In this document: positions 33,927-45,829 of the stretch, piece by piece
Layout of the letters: each line of letters starts with the position of its first letter
How positions within the stretch are numbered: position 1 is the first letter of the stretch
Assembly (NCBI GenBank): GCA_964030475.1
Contig: CAXIPT010000002.1
Span: forward strand, 5,792,161 to 5,856,160
Source: Tethya wilhelma
Taxonomy: Eukaryota; Porifera; Demospongiae; Tethyida; Tethyidae
Direction: 5' to 3'
Length of the DNA stretch: 64,000 nucleotides
The notes under the pieces: model-generated
What the model was told of the DNA's origin: nothing
Databases searched by the model: none
The model's input: the letters and a program-made list of their open reading frames with translations, nothing else
Program-made: the position numbers and the translations under genes

Positions 33927-34994
33927 ATGTACGTTGTAACTGTATATAATTGTATTTTACCTGTTTTCAATGATAAAATGTTAACCATGGCTGGATTCAC
34001 TGTTTATCTAGTTCTAGCTCTTGTTACTAGTGCTGGGAACTTTATAGTCAGTGCAACTACAGTTCAGCTGTATGAGCCTCAAACCTTGGAAGGTGGGTGC
34101 CCAAATTCTGATGAGCTTCGCAAAACTGAACGTGAAATACTCAGCAATATTGGACCATTGATTGAAGAGCTCTCTGAAACAACAGCACAATCACACAAAA
34201 CTGATGAAGATCCTCAAACCACTGAAATACCAACAGAGCTAGAGACAACTCTTCTTCCAACCCGCACAGAACTGACAACTGCTGGGCAGAGGAATTCAAC
34301 AACTACTGATTCAGAAGAGCCACTGAACACTTGTGGCAATGCTACACTGGGATGGAGGTGAGTGGTTTTTGTTAATATAACCGATACGAATCAAAATTGT
34401 CCTCCTGAATTAAAAGTCCTTTCACACTCAAAAAGGACATGTCAGCGTATTGTAAACGACGATTACGAATGCACCTCTACTCTATTCAGTGTTGGAAGTT
34501 CAGAATACAGTTTGGTTTGTGGGAGAATCATTGGATATCAAGTTGGATATGTTTCTGCTTTTGAGAGAATTCCCTTTGATGGTTTGGTTCTCAATCGTGC
34601 ATCTAAAGGTGGACGAGAATACATCTGGACCTTTGCAGCTGGGTTATCCGAATCACATTATGTTAGGCCTGAATCTTCAAGATGTCCTTGTGATCAAAGT
34701 ACTGATGCCAGTGGGCTTCCTTCTGGATCATTAAATTTTATTGGTTATGATTACTTCTGTGAGAGCAGTTTGGAAGGAGACTTTAATGGTAATGATTCTT
34801 CTACGTTCTTTTCAGACGACCCTCTCTGGGATGGACAGGGCTGTTCATCCACTAGCACTTGCTGTGAGTTCAACAACCCTCCATGGTTTACAAAGAACCT
34901 ACTCAATTCTACAACTGATGATATTAATTTTATCAAGCTTCTTCTGTGTTCATACAATGTTGCACTAGAGCTTATCGAATTGTATATACTGTGA
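33927..34994 (+). pseudogene. Secreted Cys-rich family member with one in-frame TGA (copy 5)
   Basis: Reads through in one frame for the whole length except a single TGA at 34359-34361, where paralogues have Gln in GWRQV. Before it: signal peptide (MAGFTVYLVLALVTS) and Thr/Pro/Glu linker, ~20 residues of which match copy 4 closely. After it: CGRIIGYQ, REYIWTFAAGL, CPCDQS, YDYFCESS, DDPLWDGQGCSS, CCEFNNPPWFTK and LIELYIL. Likely a very young pseudogene, though the change also creates an AG-GTGAGT splice-donor match. The next ATG (34362) would give a 210-aa product lacking a signal peptide. Confidence 0.8.
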
Positions 34995-36222
34995 CTGTTT
35001 ATAATGCTGCTACATGCTTTTAAATGTTTGATACAATTTTTAGTGTAACTGCTATATAATTTTAACTAATTTTTTTGTTCCCTTTTTATATTCCTTTATT
35101 GTATACAGTATAGCACTGGATACACAGGAATGGCACAGATTAGCGCAATACAATATTGACGCTAATACAGCTCTGCATGCAGATACTGAGTGCTTGGCAC
35201 TAAAAGGCTTAAGCTACTATTTAGCTCAGTCGATCTCTTTCTTAGACTAACAATAACAACACCAAAAAACATGTCGTAAAATAATTGCTAATTTAAAAGT
35301 GTACCATACCAAAATGTGCCAAACCTACAGTTCTGATTATTAATTCTTCTTCTATGTCAGGTCAAGCCTGGTTTTCTCAGAGAACCTTAACAAATAAACT
35401 TTGTGTCTTTGTCTTCAAGTGCTTTTGGCATCGGTTTTTTGACTTGAAATCTCTCATTGAGTGGCTAGATACAAGACAAAAAGTGCCTTCTCTGTATGGT
35501 AGTCATTGATTTCTCATGAGCTACATGTACTTGGGAAATCAGATTGACAACCCTTTTCCACATGGACAAGTGTGTGTTACCAGAATCCACATATTGATGC
35601 AAGCTGCACTGTCAGCTAACAACTTATCTGCTACTCAGGGTTCTCCCTAAAGCTTGTCAGAGTGGGTGCTGCACCACAAGAATGCTTTGATGTTTTCTCT
35701 GGGGTAAATGTGAACAATAATTGTACTTGTATTGTTCTTTTTAAGATTTGGGTTTGCCTTTTGTGTACGCTGAATATATATTGAATAATTATAATAGCAG
35801 GTTCTCCCAGAGAAGTGCTGCATACAGTTGTTGAGCTAGAAAAATGTGCAAAAGCTCCCAAATTAGTCAGCCTTAATATTAGAATCTTCTAATCTAGGTT
35901 GATATTTGTATTTGGTGTCATTTAAACGGCTACACAATGTACTAACTTGTGTAGTGAAGTGATGTAACAGCAGTTGAAATCGCCGTCAAGAGATCATTAA
36001 TCTGTAGGTTTATAATTTTTAAAAGGAGAAAGATATATGCTATAATTGTAATAATAGCACTCCAAAATAGAAGCAATAAAGACAGACAGTGTACATAAGT
36101 ATATCATCTTAGCATATTCATGACTCAAATAATGTTCCACACAACTCACAGCAGATGCTTTTTACTCATCTTATTCCAGCACCATTGGATTATGATATTT
36201 CCATATCTTGTTCACTCATCAG
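34995..36222. other. Intergenic/intronic, one dispersed repeat copy
   Basis: 35122-35262 is a copy of the repeat at 12218-12362 and 15232-15375. Remaining sequence has only short unsupported ORFs. Confidence 0.5.
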
Positions 36223-36394
36223 GTGAAACAGGTTGAAGATAGTGTTGCTCATCGTGTGAGTAGACTGGAGGCAGAGTTGGATGAGGCCAAAAGAGAGGTT
36301 CAGAGCATGGCTAGGGAGATGGAAGCACTCAAGAGAGAGAACACCTCTAGTTGGGAGAGACACATCCAAGGAACAGATGGAGAGAAACAACCAG
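36223..36394 (+). CDS. Coiled-coil exon, pericentrin-like
   Basis: Acceptor ATCAG before 36223, donor GTTTGA after 36394 (phase 0 in, phase 1 out). It reads VKQVEDSVAHRVSRLEAEL and continues as a heptad coiled coil to WERHIQ. In frame with the exon ending at 26196 (phase 0). No partner exon with phase 1 is found nearby. The following 37 kb block belongs to an unrelated gene. Confidence 0.6.
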
Positions 36395-37127
36395 GTTTGA
36401 GTGGTGATATAGTGTATACTGATGAAAGGGTGATGATAATTGTATTTTTGAATTGCAAAAGCGACGTGTTATACTGCACTTTTATAATTCTGTTCATTTT
36501 GCCAATGAATGTTGGTGTTGCAATTGTTCGCTATCCAAAGTCAATGCTGTCCTATACCTTAAGTTGGCCTCATATGATATTGTACATCAATGGGCACATC
36601 AACAATAGTGTAGTGGTTCATTTAGTTCTCATAACAAGCTCTGTTTCCTAGACTCCATTCAGAGTTTGTTCTGATTGTCTTACTTTTTTAAGTGTCTCTT
36701 GCATGCATATATATACTTGCGTGTATACGTGATTATTGTATGATGAAGAAAAATTCTTCAACAGAAAAAAAAATTAAAAGATTGATAATGTAAACAGCTA
36801 TTGATTGTAAATAATTGCTAACTTTTTTGTATAAACTTTATACTGGTGTGTACTATTTTACTGTTCACATACATGTGCATGCATCTACATGTAGTGATAC
36901 AAGTGATGTAAATTTATCTAGTTAAAGGCAGACAAAAATAATGTTAAATTTATAAATTTTTATATAATAAGGCATGAAGTATGTTACCATCAAGATTGTA
37001 TTGAATTCATGCACACACGCACACATTAAAAGTTAAAACTCTTTTGGGAGTTATTCATTAAGAGTTGCAATGGTTAATTTGTTAATTAGCAAGTTGTTTG
37101 GTTTCGTACCATTCTGTACGTTAGCCA

Positions 37128-40100
37128 TCATACTATATGTATCTCCTGTAGTTCAAATTGAACCTTCCGGTCGAGAATATTATGATCATTTGCTTGAGAG
37201 GTGAATTTTATTGGCTTTTCTGTAGCACTAGCTGGAGGAGGTAATTCATCCTCTTCATTGTCAGTTTCTGTGGTCGGTATCTGCTCTAGCACACTGTGTG
37301 TACATTTTGTAATATCTACAATTTCTTTGACTACTATTTCTGGAGCATCTTCTTCGTTTTCTTCAGCATCTTTCGAACATTTGAGTTTAGCAATGAATGC
37401 TGTGAATCTCTTATTCAACTGGTTTCTTATCTTCTTTGGAAGAGCAAAAGTGTACGTGTGATAGGCCAAAAAAGCTAGGAAAGTGACAAAGGCCACACTT
37501 GTTGAAGTGCAAGCAAGTGCAACTTGATTTCCTCCAGTCTCTCTGACATACAGAGTGGCTACTGAGAATATGATAAGGTTCAAAGTGAATGATGTTTCCA
37601 GAGCATTCAAAGGCCATGACTTATAGATTTTATTACCCGGCATTAGTTGGACAAAAACATGAAGATTAATCAATACAAAGCTGATGGAGAGAAGGTTTAC
37701 ACTGGGATCCCCATTGACATTGAGTGCAGCAATGATATACAGGAAAACACGAACAAATATCAGTAGTCCAGTCCAGTAGCGATGGTTGTCACTGTACGGA
37801 GCGTGATAAGCATCCATGAAGGGACGAAACCTTTCATGTCCAATCCACCCCAGGCCTCTTATGTAACTATATTTGAGAAGCCACTGATAGAAAAAGAGTA
37901 GAATTGCTGTACACAATGCCAATCAAGAGTATGACAATAGCTGTTAGAAATAGAGGAATGTGTTTTCCTTCAAAGTATCGTATGTTAGCATCTTCAAGCC
38001 ACACTGTCTTTTGTGACCCGTCTGGATACTCCAGTACTGCTGAAGACAGGGCAGTAATGATTACACGGAAGCTCTTTGTAAAAGATAACAGTATTAGAGT
38101 GGCTAAAGTTGCTACTGGATTTGTGTTGTTAAACAGTCTTGCCAACCGGGTAGTGTATTCGCAAGCAATGATAACCAAGGTGACCAAGAATATGATGTAG
38201 AGAGGGAAAGCGAGTTGTAGCCATGTTTTAGCATAGCTGTCCATTCCATGAAAGAAGCAGGTCTCAATACCAAAGTCTAGATTAATCCACGAGATGAAGA
38301 TTGTGAACAAAATTGGTGTTTGAAAAGGAAAGAAGGTTGCTCTACTTGTAGCAACAATGTTAGCATAAAAAATGAGGCCATTCATTGTTCCAACAGCTAC
38401 TGTCAAGTTACAGACTAGGAGAAAGGCAACTAGTGCTACACCAGCTATTGCAAAGACAATGAGTAGAGCTAACCAGTTGTTGGAACACTGCATACAACGT
38501 GAGCTGCCAAGAATGAGACTGAGACCATCATCACAAGCTCCACATAGATTACCTGTTCTGTTTTGTGCACATTGTCTATCAATGCCACATTGTGTGTTTA
38601 AGTTGATCCAAACTTGCTCTGTAGACGGAAGGCAATAATGAAAGGGACAGTGGGGATAGATTATGAAGCCTTGCTGTGTGGAAGTGTTGATGTATGATAT
38701 CCACGAGTTATCTTGTTTCAGCAAAGTCTCATTCTCCAGTGAACATTGTGATATGTAACCAGAAAGTTGTGGATTACATTCGCATCTTAAATTGGTATCA
38801 ATGAATCCAATTGGACAAGTTTGAAATTCCACTTGAAGTGTTTGTGCAGATATTCCAGTATTCTGACAAGGGCCTTCAGCATATATTTGTATCTCCTCAG
38901 AGTCGTGTGGAGAAGTGATTGTGTATTGTATTTCTGTACACCCTTCAGCTGTAGTCTGAATAGCCTGTCCTTCATTAAGCCCAGCCTGTGATGACACAGA
39001 GCTGTAGATGGTTGTATTTGATATTGTGTTGTTTATTTGGTCCACCGCTACTAGTTTGATTTTGAACATTTCTCCTTTCCTAACATATAATGTTGGAGGG
39101 TGATAGTCACAGTCTGGTGTGTTGTCCTGACAGAAGCATACACGAACTGGTTGTGAAGACACTTCTGACCATATTCGACGCCTAGAGATGTTTGTAATAG
39201 TCGTGACGTATTTAATGGCATCCCATGGACCAGGGTTTGGTTCATTATAATCATCAGAATAATCAAATGGGTTTGGTTCATAATAATCATCGTAATAATT
39301 AGATGGGTTTGGTTCATAATAATCGTTGTCATTTTGTTCAGAAGAGTCATAATTATCGTAATAGTCAAATGTGTCAGATGGATAAGCTACCACTTCTGCT
39401 AGTGGGCTGACTTTACATCGGTCTAATAGACCTCCATATAGTGTGTGTCCAACTTTTCTAGCTGTGTTGTCAATAAAGAGAGTGCTCCTTACATTGTATG
39501 TGATATCTGGGTAGATTGCTAAGGTTTGGAGGAAGCATTCACTGGCTGCTGACCCTGCAGTATTGGGACTAGCACTACATATGCTATTTGTATCATCAGA
39601 TATGTACAGAGCACCACCATAATCTGCTGAGTTTTCGGTGAATAATATTTTTTCCATAAAGTCGGGAGTTTTTTTGATGTGATAGAGTTTAGAATTTGAC
39701 TCGAGATACATTCCTCCTCCAAGTTCAGCATCGTTCTCAGTAACAGTGAGAATACGTATGTCTGAGTGATTCAGAAGTGAATCAATTATTACAGTACCTA
39801 CTATCTTTGTAGCTGTGCTGATGGCGTAAATGCCTCCACCTTTTCTTGATGCTTTATTTCCTTTTAGAATGTTTGTTCCTTTCAAGTTTAGTTCACTTTG
39901 ATAGGCGTATATACCACCTCCATTTAAAGCATGGTTATACGCTATGGTTGTGTGACCATTAGTGTATAGCTTGCTCTCTGTAAGATGTATGCCTCCACCT
40001 AAGCCTCCCCTATTGTGTATGATATTGATTCTCCCTAAGAATATAATCTCACTCTGGAAAGTAGTCAATGTCCCAACAGTTTCAGCAGATGATAATTGGC

Positions 40101-41457
40101 CAGAGCCTTGTGGAATTACATTATTCATCAGTATGATGTTTCCAGCAAAAGTCATGTTACTACCAAGAGCATACAAAGCTCCGGTATTGTTCCATATTGT
40201 GATATTTCCCGAAAAAAGCAAAGTGCTGCCTACTATATGGAGCATGTTCTCTTGTGCTGTGTTGAATTTGAATTCAGTATCAACTATTAGAATTCTTAGG
40301 CTCTCCTCAGTATCAAACGAAGTACTAATGAAAAAAGCACCACCTTGGTCTCCACTATTGTGCAGTATTGAACAGTTATGTATCACTACTTCACCCTCAG
40401 TGGATTCAAAGATATATCCAGCACCACCACTTTGTCCATAGTTGTCGAGGAATGCGCTGTTTTCTACTGTGATATTACCACTGGAAATGTACACTGCACC
40501 GCCATCACCATAGTTAGATTCATTGTTGTTTGCTGTGTTGTTTTGAAATAAGCACTGTTGTATCACACCAGTACATTCTAAATAACATATCCCCCCACCT
40601 CTTGATGCTGCATTGCTTGTAAATATGCTACGATGAATTGTAAGTGCAGCATATCTAAATTTTATTGCACCACCGCAATTACTTGCTTCATTGCCTGTAA
40701 ATACACTACCATCAATTGCAATTGTACTACTCTCCCCATATATTGCACCACCGTCACCAGCTTCATTCCGAGTAAATGTACTACCATAGATTGTAATAAT
40801 GCTACTCAAAGCATAAATAGCACCACCAGAATCGTACAACCATCCCCTGGCAATGTTCCCATTAAACACAGTGTTAATAATGGAAATGTTGCTGTTTTCA
40901 GCATTGATTGCTGCACCGGAAATACTTCTCATGTTAGTATTAGAGATGAAGAAGCTATCGACAATACTTGCTAAATCCACTTGGTGCATTTTTAATGCGC
41001 TCCGATTAAACCCTTGCAGTGTTGAGCTTGTAAGTGTAAACTTGTTGACATCTGTCACTGCACTGTTCATACATCCCAGCATTTTTATTCCATAGATGTT
41101 GAGATTTGAAATATTTTCGAACCTTACATTCACATCAGTGTTACTGCATATCACTGTGACAGGCAAGTTAGATTCAGAGACTAAAGTTATTTCTTCAATA
41201 CTCCTAAACTCAATGTCAAAGTGTAGTTGGTGGTTCCCAGTTAGCAGGACAAGAGTGGTGTTGGGGGTGTCAAAGTAGTGGTTTGGTTTGGTAGCATACT
41301 GGGAGAGAGTGAAGCAAGCTGTCTCCTCTTGAGGACATGGGGTGGTTGATGTCGGTGTGACATAGTAGATCCTGGCTGAAGAGAGAGTGAGATATCTGAT
41401 CAGTATCAGAGTTGTGATGGAGAGTGTTTGTGACACAGCTCTACTCTGAATGTACAT
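37128..41457 (-). CDS. Pmp-like beta-helix ectodomain plus polytopic membrane protein (one frameshift)
   Basis: First frame 41457-37867 (1196 aa), continued in another frame to 37128 (264-aa ORF). In order: signal peptide (1-28); parallel beta-helix of Pmp-like GGAI/FxxN repeats (~residues 185-640, with SGGAIYAL, DGGAIYGES, RGGGICYL and many Asn-glycosylation sites); a Tyr/Asp/Asn/Pro-rich acidic tract with YYEPNP repeats (~700-760); a Cys-rich region ending CGACDDG..CMQCSNNW (~residues 900-995); then multiple membrane segments (first at 996-1020) and conserved GTMNGLIFYANI and NLDFGIETCF blocks. After the shift the conserved DAYHAPYSDNHRYWTGLL block and more membrane segments follow, with an acidic cytoplasmic tail. 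The two frames overlap at 37867-37922, so a one-base indel near 37905 (mutation or sequencing error) is likely. I infer a surface receptor or transporter-like protein of a sponge-expanded family; function unknown. Confidence 0.8.
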
Positions 41458-43115
41458 GGTTGAACGCAGTTTTCAAAACCTCTATAACTCACTTCTTATT
41501 TGCACAGTGATGTTACATGTAGTAGTCTATTGACTGATTTTGGTTTAGTTGTAAATCACTTAATTACTTTGAGCAGTCAGCTAAAGTACCCTATAGCTAA
41601 GACTAAAGAGATGCAATCTAATGTATAGATTTGAGCAGCTAGCACCAGTCTGCTATTATAGTGCAGTAGCTTAATATTTTGTTTGTTTTTTTTCTTCATT
41701 ACTATATCTTCAAAACAATGTAGTACTTCTTTATCAGATTGGTATACTCATTCACATTGTTGTAAACTATAATATTATTTTAGTGTGTGTATGTGTGCAT
41801 GTGTGTGCATGCGTTATTAATTAATTTTTAATCACTATTGTGTACAAGTTCTCTTTCTTGGAAATGTTTATATTTCCATCTTTCATTCAACCTACTTTAG
41901 GCAATGTGTTGTTCTAAGCTTAGAACTTAATGATCATTACATTGTGAAGAGGACGATACTTATCTCTTTTCCTCATTCCACAGTACCATAAGGTTATATT
42001 GATTGTGATATAGTGCATTGTTTGGGCATACACTCATATGTTTGTTTTTCTAGCTACTATCTTCAAAGCAATGCCATATTTGCTAACCCAATCCACATAC
42101 TCATTCACGTTGCTGTAGACTGTAGGTTTGAGTGCTGGTTAAGCCTCGGCGCGTGCGTAGCACGTGCAGAGGATTATGGTAGTCGTTTTGTCCGTCTGTC
42201 TGTCTGTCTGTCTGTCCCATCGAAATCTCAAGAAAGGCAGCTCTAGCGATAAAATTGATGGCACTTACGTTCATAAATCTGAATGATCTTGTAAAATTAC
42301 GTTTTTTGCTGCCCAAAACGCTGTTGTTGCTGAGATTTGAGGCTTTTGTGCTCTTTTTAGCGCTTAGCTTCGAGGCCACGCCTATTAATTTAGTGTGCGT
42401 TATTTAGAATTTGTGTTAAATTTAGTGATGTTATTACTGCATAATGCTGCTGCTGCTGTTAGTCAGTGTTCCTTGGAAAGACAGACAGGGGCTGGCCTGC
42501 TTTCTATGTAAGTAGATGTATTAACATGATGATAGTATAGATTTTCAGTCTGTCTGTGGCTGGACATTAGCCTAGCTCCATCAGCTGATCAGGCCAATGA
42601 CTTGGCTGAGAGACTCAGGTCCAATCTATGTTGCTGCTGCTGATATTCAGTGTTCCTTGGAAAGACAAACAAGGGTTGGTAATTCGTGATTTAGGATCAG
42701 TTTTCTTGATACTGAGGCTGAGTACTTATGATCATACACTGACTCTTTTTCATTCGTATAAGTGCACTAGCTAGCTAAGTGTGCCGAGGCTTGTGCACCA
42801 GCGGTGCCTTCATTAGAATAGTGTGTTTCAGTTATTACCTCCTTCAACCTATTGCATACGTCCCAAAAAAGGCTCATGTATTTCATTGTTACTATTTTCA
42901 GTAGTACATGTCTGCCTTCCTGCTTTGGGTTCCCTGATTGCTGTTATGACTATACCTAAGAAGAAGAGGACAGCTACCATCCACTCTCATATGGACATAC
43001 TAAATCTTGTTGGCAGTGCACATGTGATATTTGGTTCATATGCCTAAAATTGAACTGATGGACAAGATGTGTGAAGCACATAGACTGGTATAATAATATA
43101 GATCATAAACATTAA
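41458..43115. other. 5' flank of beta-helix gene, repeats
   Basis: 41690-42120 and 42820-43080 recur at 49110-49560 and 49610-49830, so the gene's upstream region has been duplicated. A (GTCT)n run lies at 42199-42215. A ~50-bp block (GCTGCTGCTG... CAGTGTTCCTTGGAAAGAC) occurs twice at 42440-42485 and 42628-42668. No gene is seen. Confidence 0.5.
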
Positions 43116-43502
43116 AGGTGCTATTGCACGGAAGCGGCAACTTTTTGAAAAAATGGCCCAAAAATCAATACTGAAATTTCATTGGTTGAAAATACGTCAT
43201 TGGAATGCAATTTGCGCTCCTATTTTCGCGTTGACTCCAACGTACGCATAATTTTTCTTTGTGACCACGTGGCAAGTTGCAGCTATTTGACATACTTATA
43301 TGCTTAGACTTACACTCATCTAGCTTCTTTCTTCCCCGTTCCTTCTCTTGGTGTGCTTCTACTGCTCATCATGTCTTGTAAGCGTTCAAATTCAAACTGC
43401 ACGTGGTAGCATATTTTTATACACGCATATTGTTCTACGCACATTATGGCTTCACTACGTGGTGTAAATTACTACGCGTACAACTTCCGTGCAATAGCAC
43501 CT
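43116..43502. mobile_element. TTAA-flanked MITE
   Basis: 387 bp, perfect terminal inverted repeats AGGTGCTATTGCACGGAAG, bordered by TTAA at 43112-43115 and 43503-43506. The TTAA target is typical of piggyBac and Kolobok elements. No transposase inside. Confidence 0.85.
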
Positions 43503-43711
43503 TTAATAAACCATTGATTCAGCAAACAGCAAAATTATAATCAAAAATAGAACTGATCTGTATAATTCATTTAATTATATCACACACCAAAATTCTATTA
43601 AAGTTAAAAACACTAAAAATTAGAAGCCTTACATTCATGGCTCTTTAATAGTTACAACAGTTTTCTACTGTAAGTTGTTTAGCTCTATATCTTTCAACAC
43701 ATTAGCCATAA

Positions 43712-44357
43712 TTATATATCCTGTAGTTCAATTTGAACGTTATGGTTGACGATATTACCGTCACTTGCTTGAGAGGTGGATTTTATTGCCTCTCCTGTTG
43801 CTCTGGCTGGAGGAGGCAATTCATCCTCTTCATTGTCAGACTCTGTGGTCGGTATCAGCTCTACCACAGTATGTGTACATTCAGTAATATCTACAATTTC
43901 TCTGACTACTATTTCTGGAGCATCTTCTTCATCTTCTTCTTCTTCATCTTCTTTAGTATCTTTTGAACATTTGAGTTTAGCAATAAATGCACCAAATCTC
44001 TCATTCAATTGGTTTCTTATCTTCTTTGGAAGAACAAAAGTGTACGTGTGATAAGCTAAAAAAGCCAAGAATGTGATAAAGGCCACACTTGTTGAAGTAC
44101 AAGCAAGTGCAACTTGATTTTCTCCAGTCTCTCTGACATACAGAGTGGCTACTGAGAATATGATAAGGTTAAAGGTGAATGACGTCTCCAGAGCATTCAA
44201 AGGCCATGACTTGTAGATTTTATTGCCAGGCATTAGTAAGACAAATATGTGAAGACTGATCAATACACAGCTGATGGAGAGAAGGTTTACACTGGGATCC
44301 CCATTGACATTGAGTGCAGCAATGATATACAGGAAAACACGAACGAATATCAGTAGT
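43712..44357 (-). pseudogene. Paralogue of the beta-helix membrane protein, 3' part
   Basis: Encodes the last membrane segments and cytoplasmic tail (LLIFVRVFLYIIAALN, MPGNKIYKSWPLNALETS, ALPKKIRNQLN equivalent VLPKKIRNQLN) with an expanded acidic run (KEDEEEEDEEDAPEIVV). It is open to the n at 44358, where it is cut off. The upstream part of the paralogue reappears at 44880-45530. Intact in itself, but no complete gene is assembled here. Confidence 0.7.
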
Positions 44358-44358
44358 N

Positions 44359-44740
44359 TAAAGGAGGCAACGGGCCATACTCAGCACTCATTGCAGACCC
44401 ACCATCAGTGCTGTCAGTGGGATGGGGGCTCATGTCTGGAGGGGGTGGAAGGGGGCCGTGATCAGGATGGACCTCAAACTGGCTTCGGTGGTCACTAGTA
44501 CTGCCAACATTTGGTGGCATTGGATCACAAGTCTCATCAGGGGGCTTCTTCAACACTGGAGCTGATTTCTTTTCAACACCTGTTTAGAGAGGTTATTAAA
44601 TAAAGGAAGCCACTTTCATAATTAGTTGAGATGCATACCTTTTTCTAATTCCTTGTCTGCTTTGAGTTTTGCTAGTGCCTTTTGGAGCTGTCTGGCGATA
44701 TGAGCTTGAACCCGCTGTTTCTTGAGTGCATCTACTAGCA
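44359..44740 (-). CDS. Two exons of an unrelated gene on an isolated 382-bp piece
   Basis: Bounded by n at 44358 and 44741. On the minus strand, exon 44740-44639 encodes a basic helical stretch (LVDALKKQRVQAHIARQLQK and on to KELEK), donor GTATGC; a 59-nt intron; exon 44579-44359 encodes a Pro-rich acidic stretch (KKPPDETCDPMPPNVGS, HGPLPPPPDMSPHP). The split Gly codon is consistent. It has no relation to the flanking beta-helix paralogue. Gene identity not recognised. Probably a small contig placed here by scaffolding. Confidence 0.6.
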
Positions 44741-44879
44741 NATAGTTGCAAATTTGTATTTCAGTTATCACATATCCTTCGAGTCAATATCAATGGTGTA
44801 TCGTATCTTATTGTTACACTATTTTCAGTGGTACATGTATGCTTTTCTGCTTTGAGTGCCCTATTAATTCAGCATTTCA

Positions 44880-45530
44880 AGTGGGACTAAAGTTGTTTTA
44901 CTTGTAGCAATGATGTTAGCATAAAAGATGAGGCCATTGATTGTTCCAACAGCTCACGGTACTGTGACTGTCAAGTTATAGACTAATATAAAGCCTACTA
45001 GTGCTATACCAGCTATTGCAAAAACAATAAGTAGAGCTAGCCTGTTGTTGGAACACTGCATACAACGTGAGCTACTTGAAGTTTCATTCTCCAGTGAGCA
45101 TTGCAATATGTAATCAGAAAGTTGTGGATTGCATTCACATCTTAAATTGTTATCAGTGAATCCTATTGGACAGGTTTGAAATTCCACTTGAAGTGTTTGT
45201 GCAGATATTCCAGTATTCTGACAAGGGCCTTCAGCATATATTTGTATCTCCTCAGAGTCGTGTGGAGAAGTGATTGTGTATTTTAATTCTGTACACCCTT
45301 CAGCTGTAGTCTGAATGGCCTCTTTCATTGAGCCCAGCCAGTGATGACACAGAGCTGTAGATGGTGGTTGAATTTGATATTGTGTTGTTAACTTGGTCCA
45401 CTGCTACAATAATACGTAATATTGGAGAATGATAGTCACATGTGCAGTCTGGTGTATTGTTACGACAGAAACATACACAAACTGTTTGTGAAGACACTTC
45501 TGACTATAATTATTTGATACCTTGGGATGT
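44880..45530 (-). pseudogene. Paralogue of the beta-helix membrane protein, middle part, decayed
   Basis: Matches the Cys-rich region and first membrane segment of the 37128-41457 gene (EIQIYAEGPCQNTGISAQ, CRCE-type motif, CMQCSNN). It has lost about 72 residues (between SLENET and SSRCMQC), including the LLKQDNSW, CPFHYC and CGACDDG segments. A 12-nt insertion at about 44953-44964 brings in a TGA. The beta-helix part is absent. A decayed paralogue. Confidence 0.75.
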
Positions 45531-45631
45531 TTGTTATAGTTGTGACGTATTTATGGCATCTAAAAGACCTGGAGTTTCGAATACTGTTACATATGGGTGA
45601 ACTACCACTTCAGCTAAAGAACTGACTTTAG

Positions 45632-45772
45632 TATACTTCATTTTCATTTTTAATCCCTCAATTATTGTCGTAAATAATTATTGATCCAGAATTATCTGTT
45701 TATCAGCTAGGCAACAGTATCACAGTAGTCATGTGCCCAAAATTGAGACATGCCTTGTTCCAATACTTTTAA
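45632..45772. mobile_element. MITE M1 remnant
   Basis: One arm and part of the interior of the M1 element (GAGACATGCCTTGTTCCAA core), next to the minisatellite. Confidence 0.65.
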
Positions 45773-45829
45773 CAGCAGCATTACTATAATTTTTAGATCT
45801 TTTATAACTTATCGTCGTCAAACAAATTG

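Noticed and set aside
37128..41457. Bacterial (chlamydial) contamination because of Pmp-like repeats
   Set aside because: The protein continues into a polytopic domain unlike bacterial autotransporters, has a decayed paralogue nearby and sits among spliced animal genes of similar base composition.
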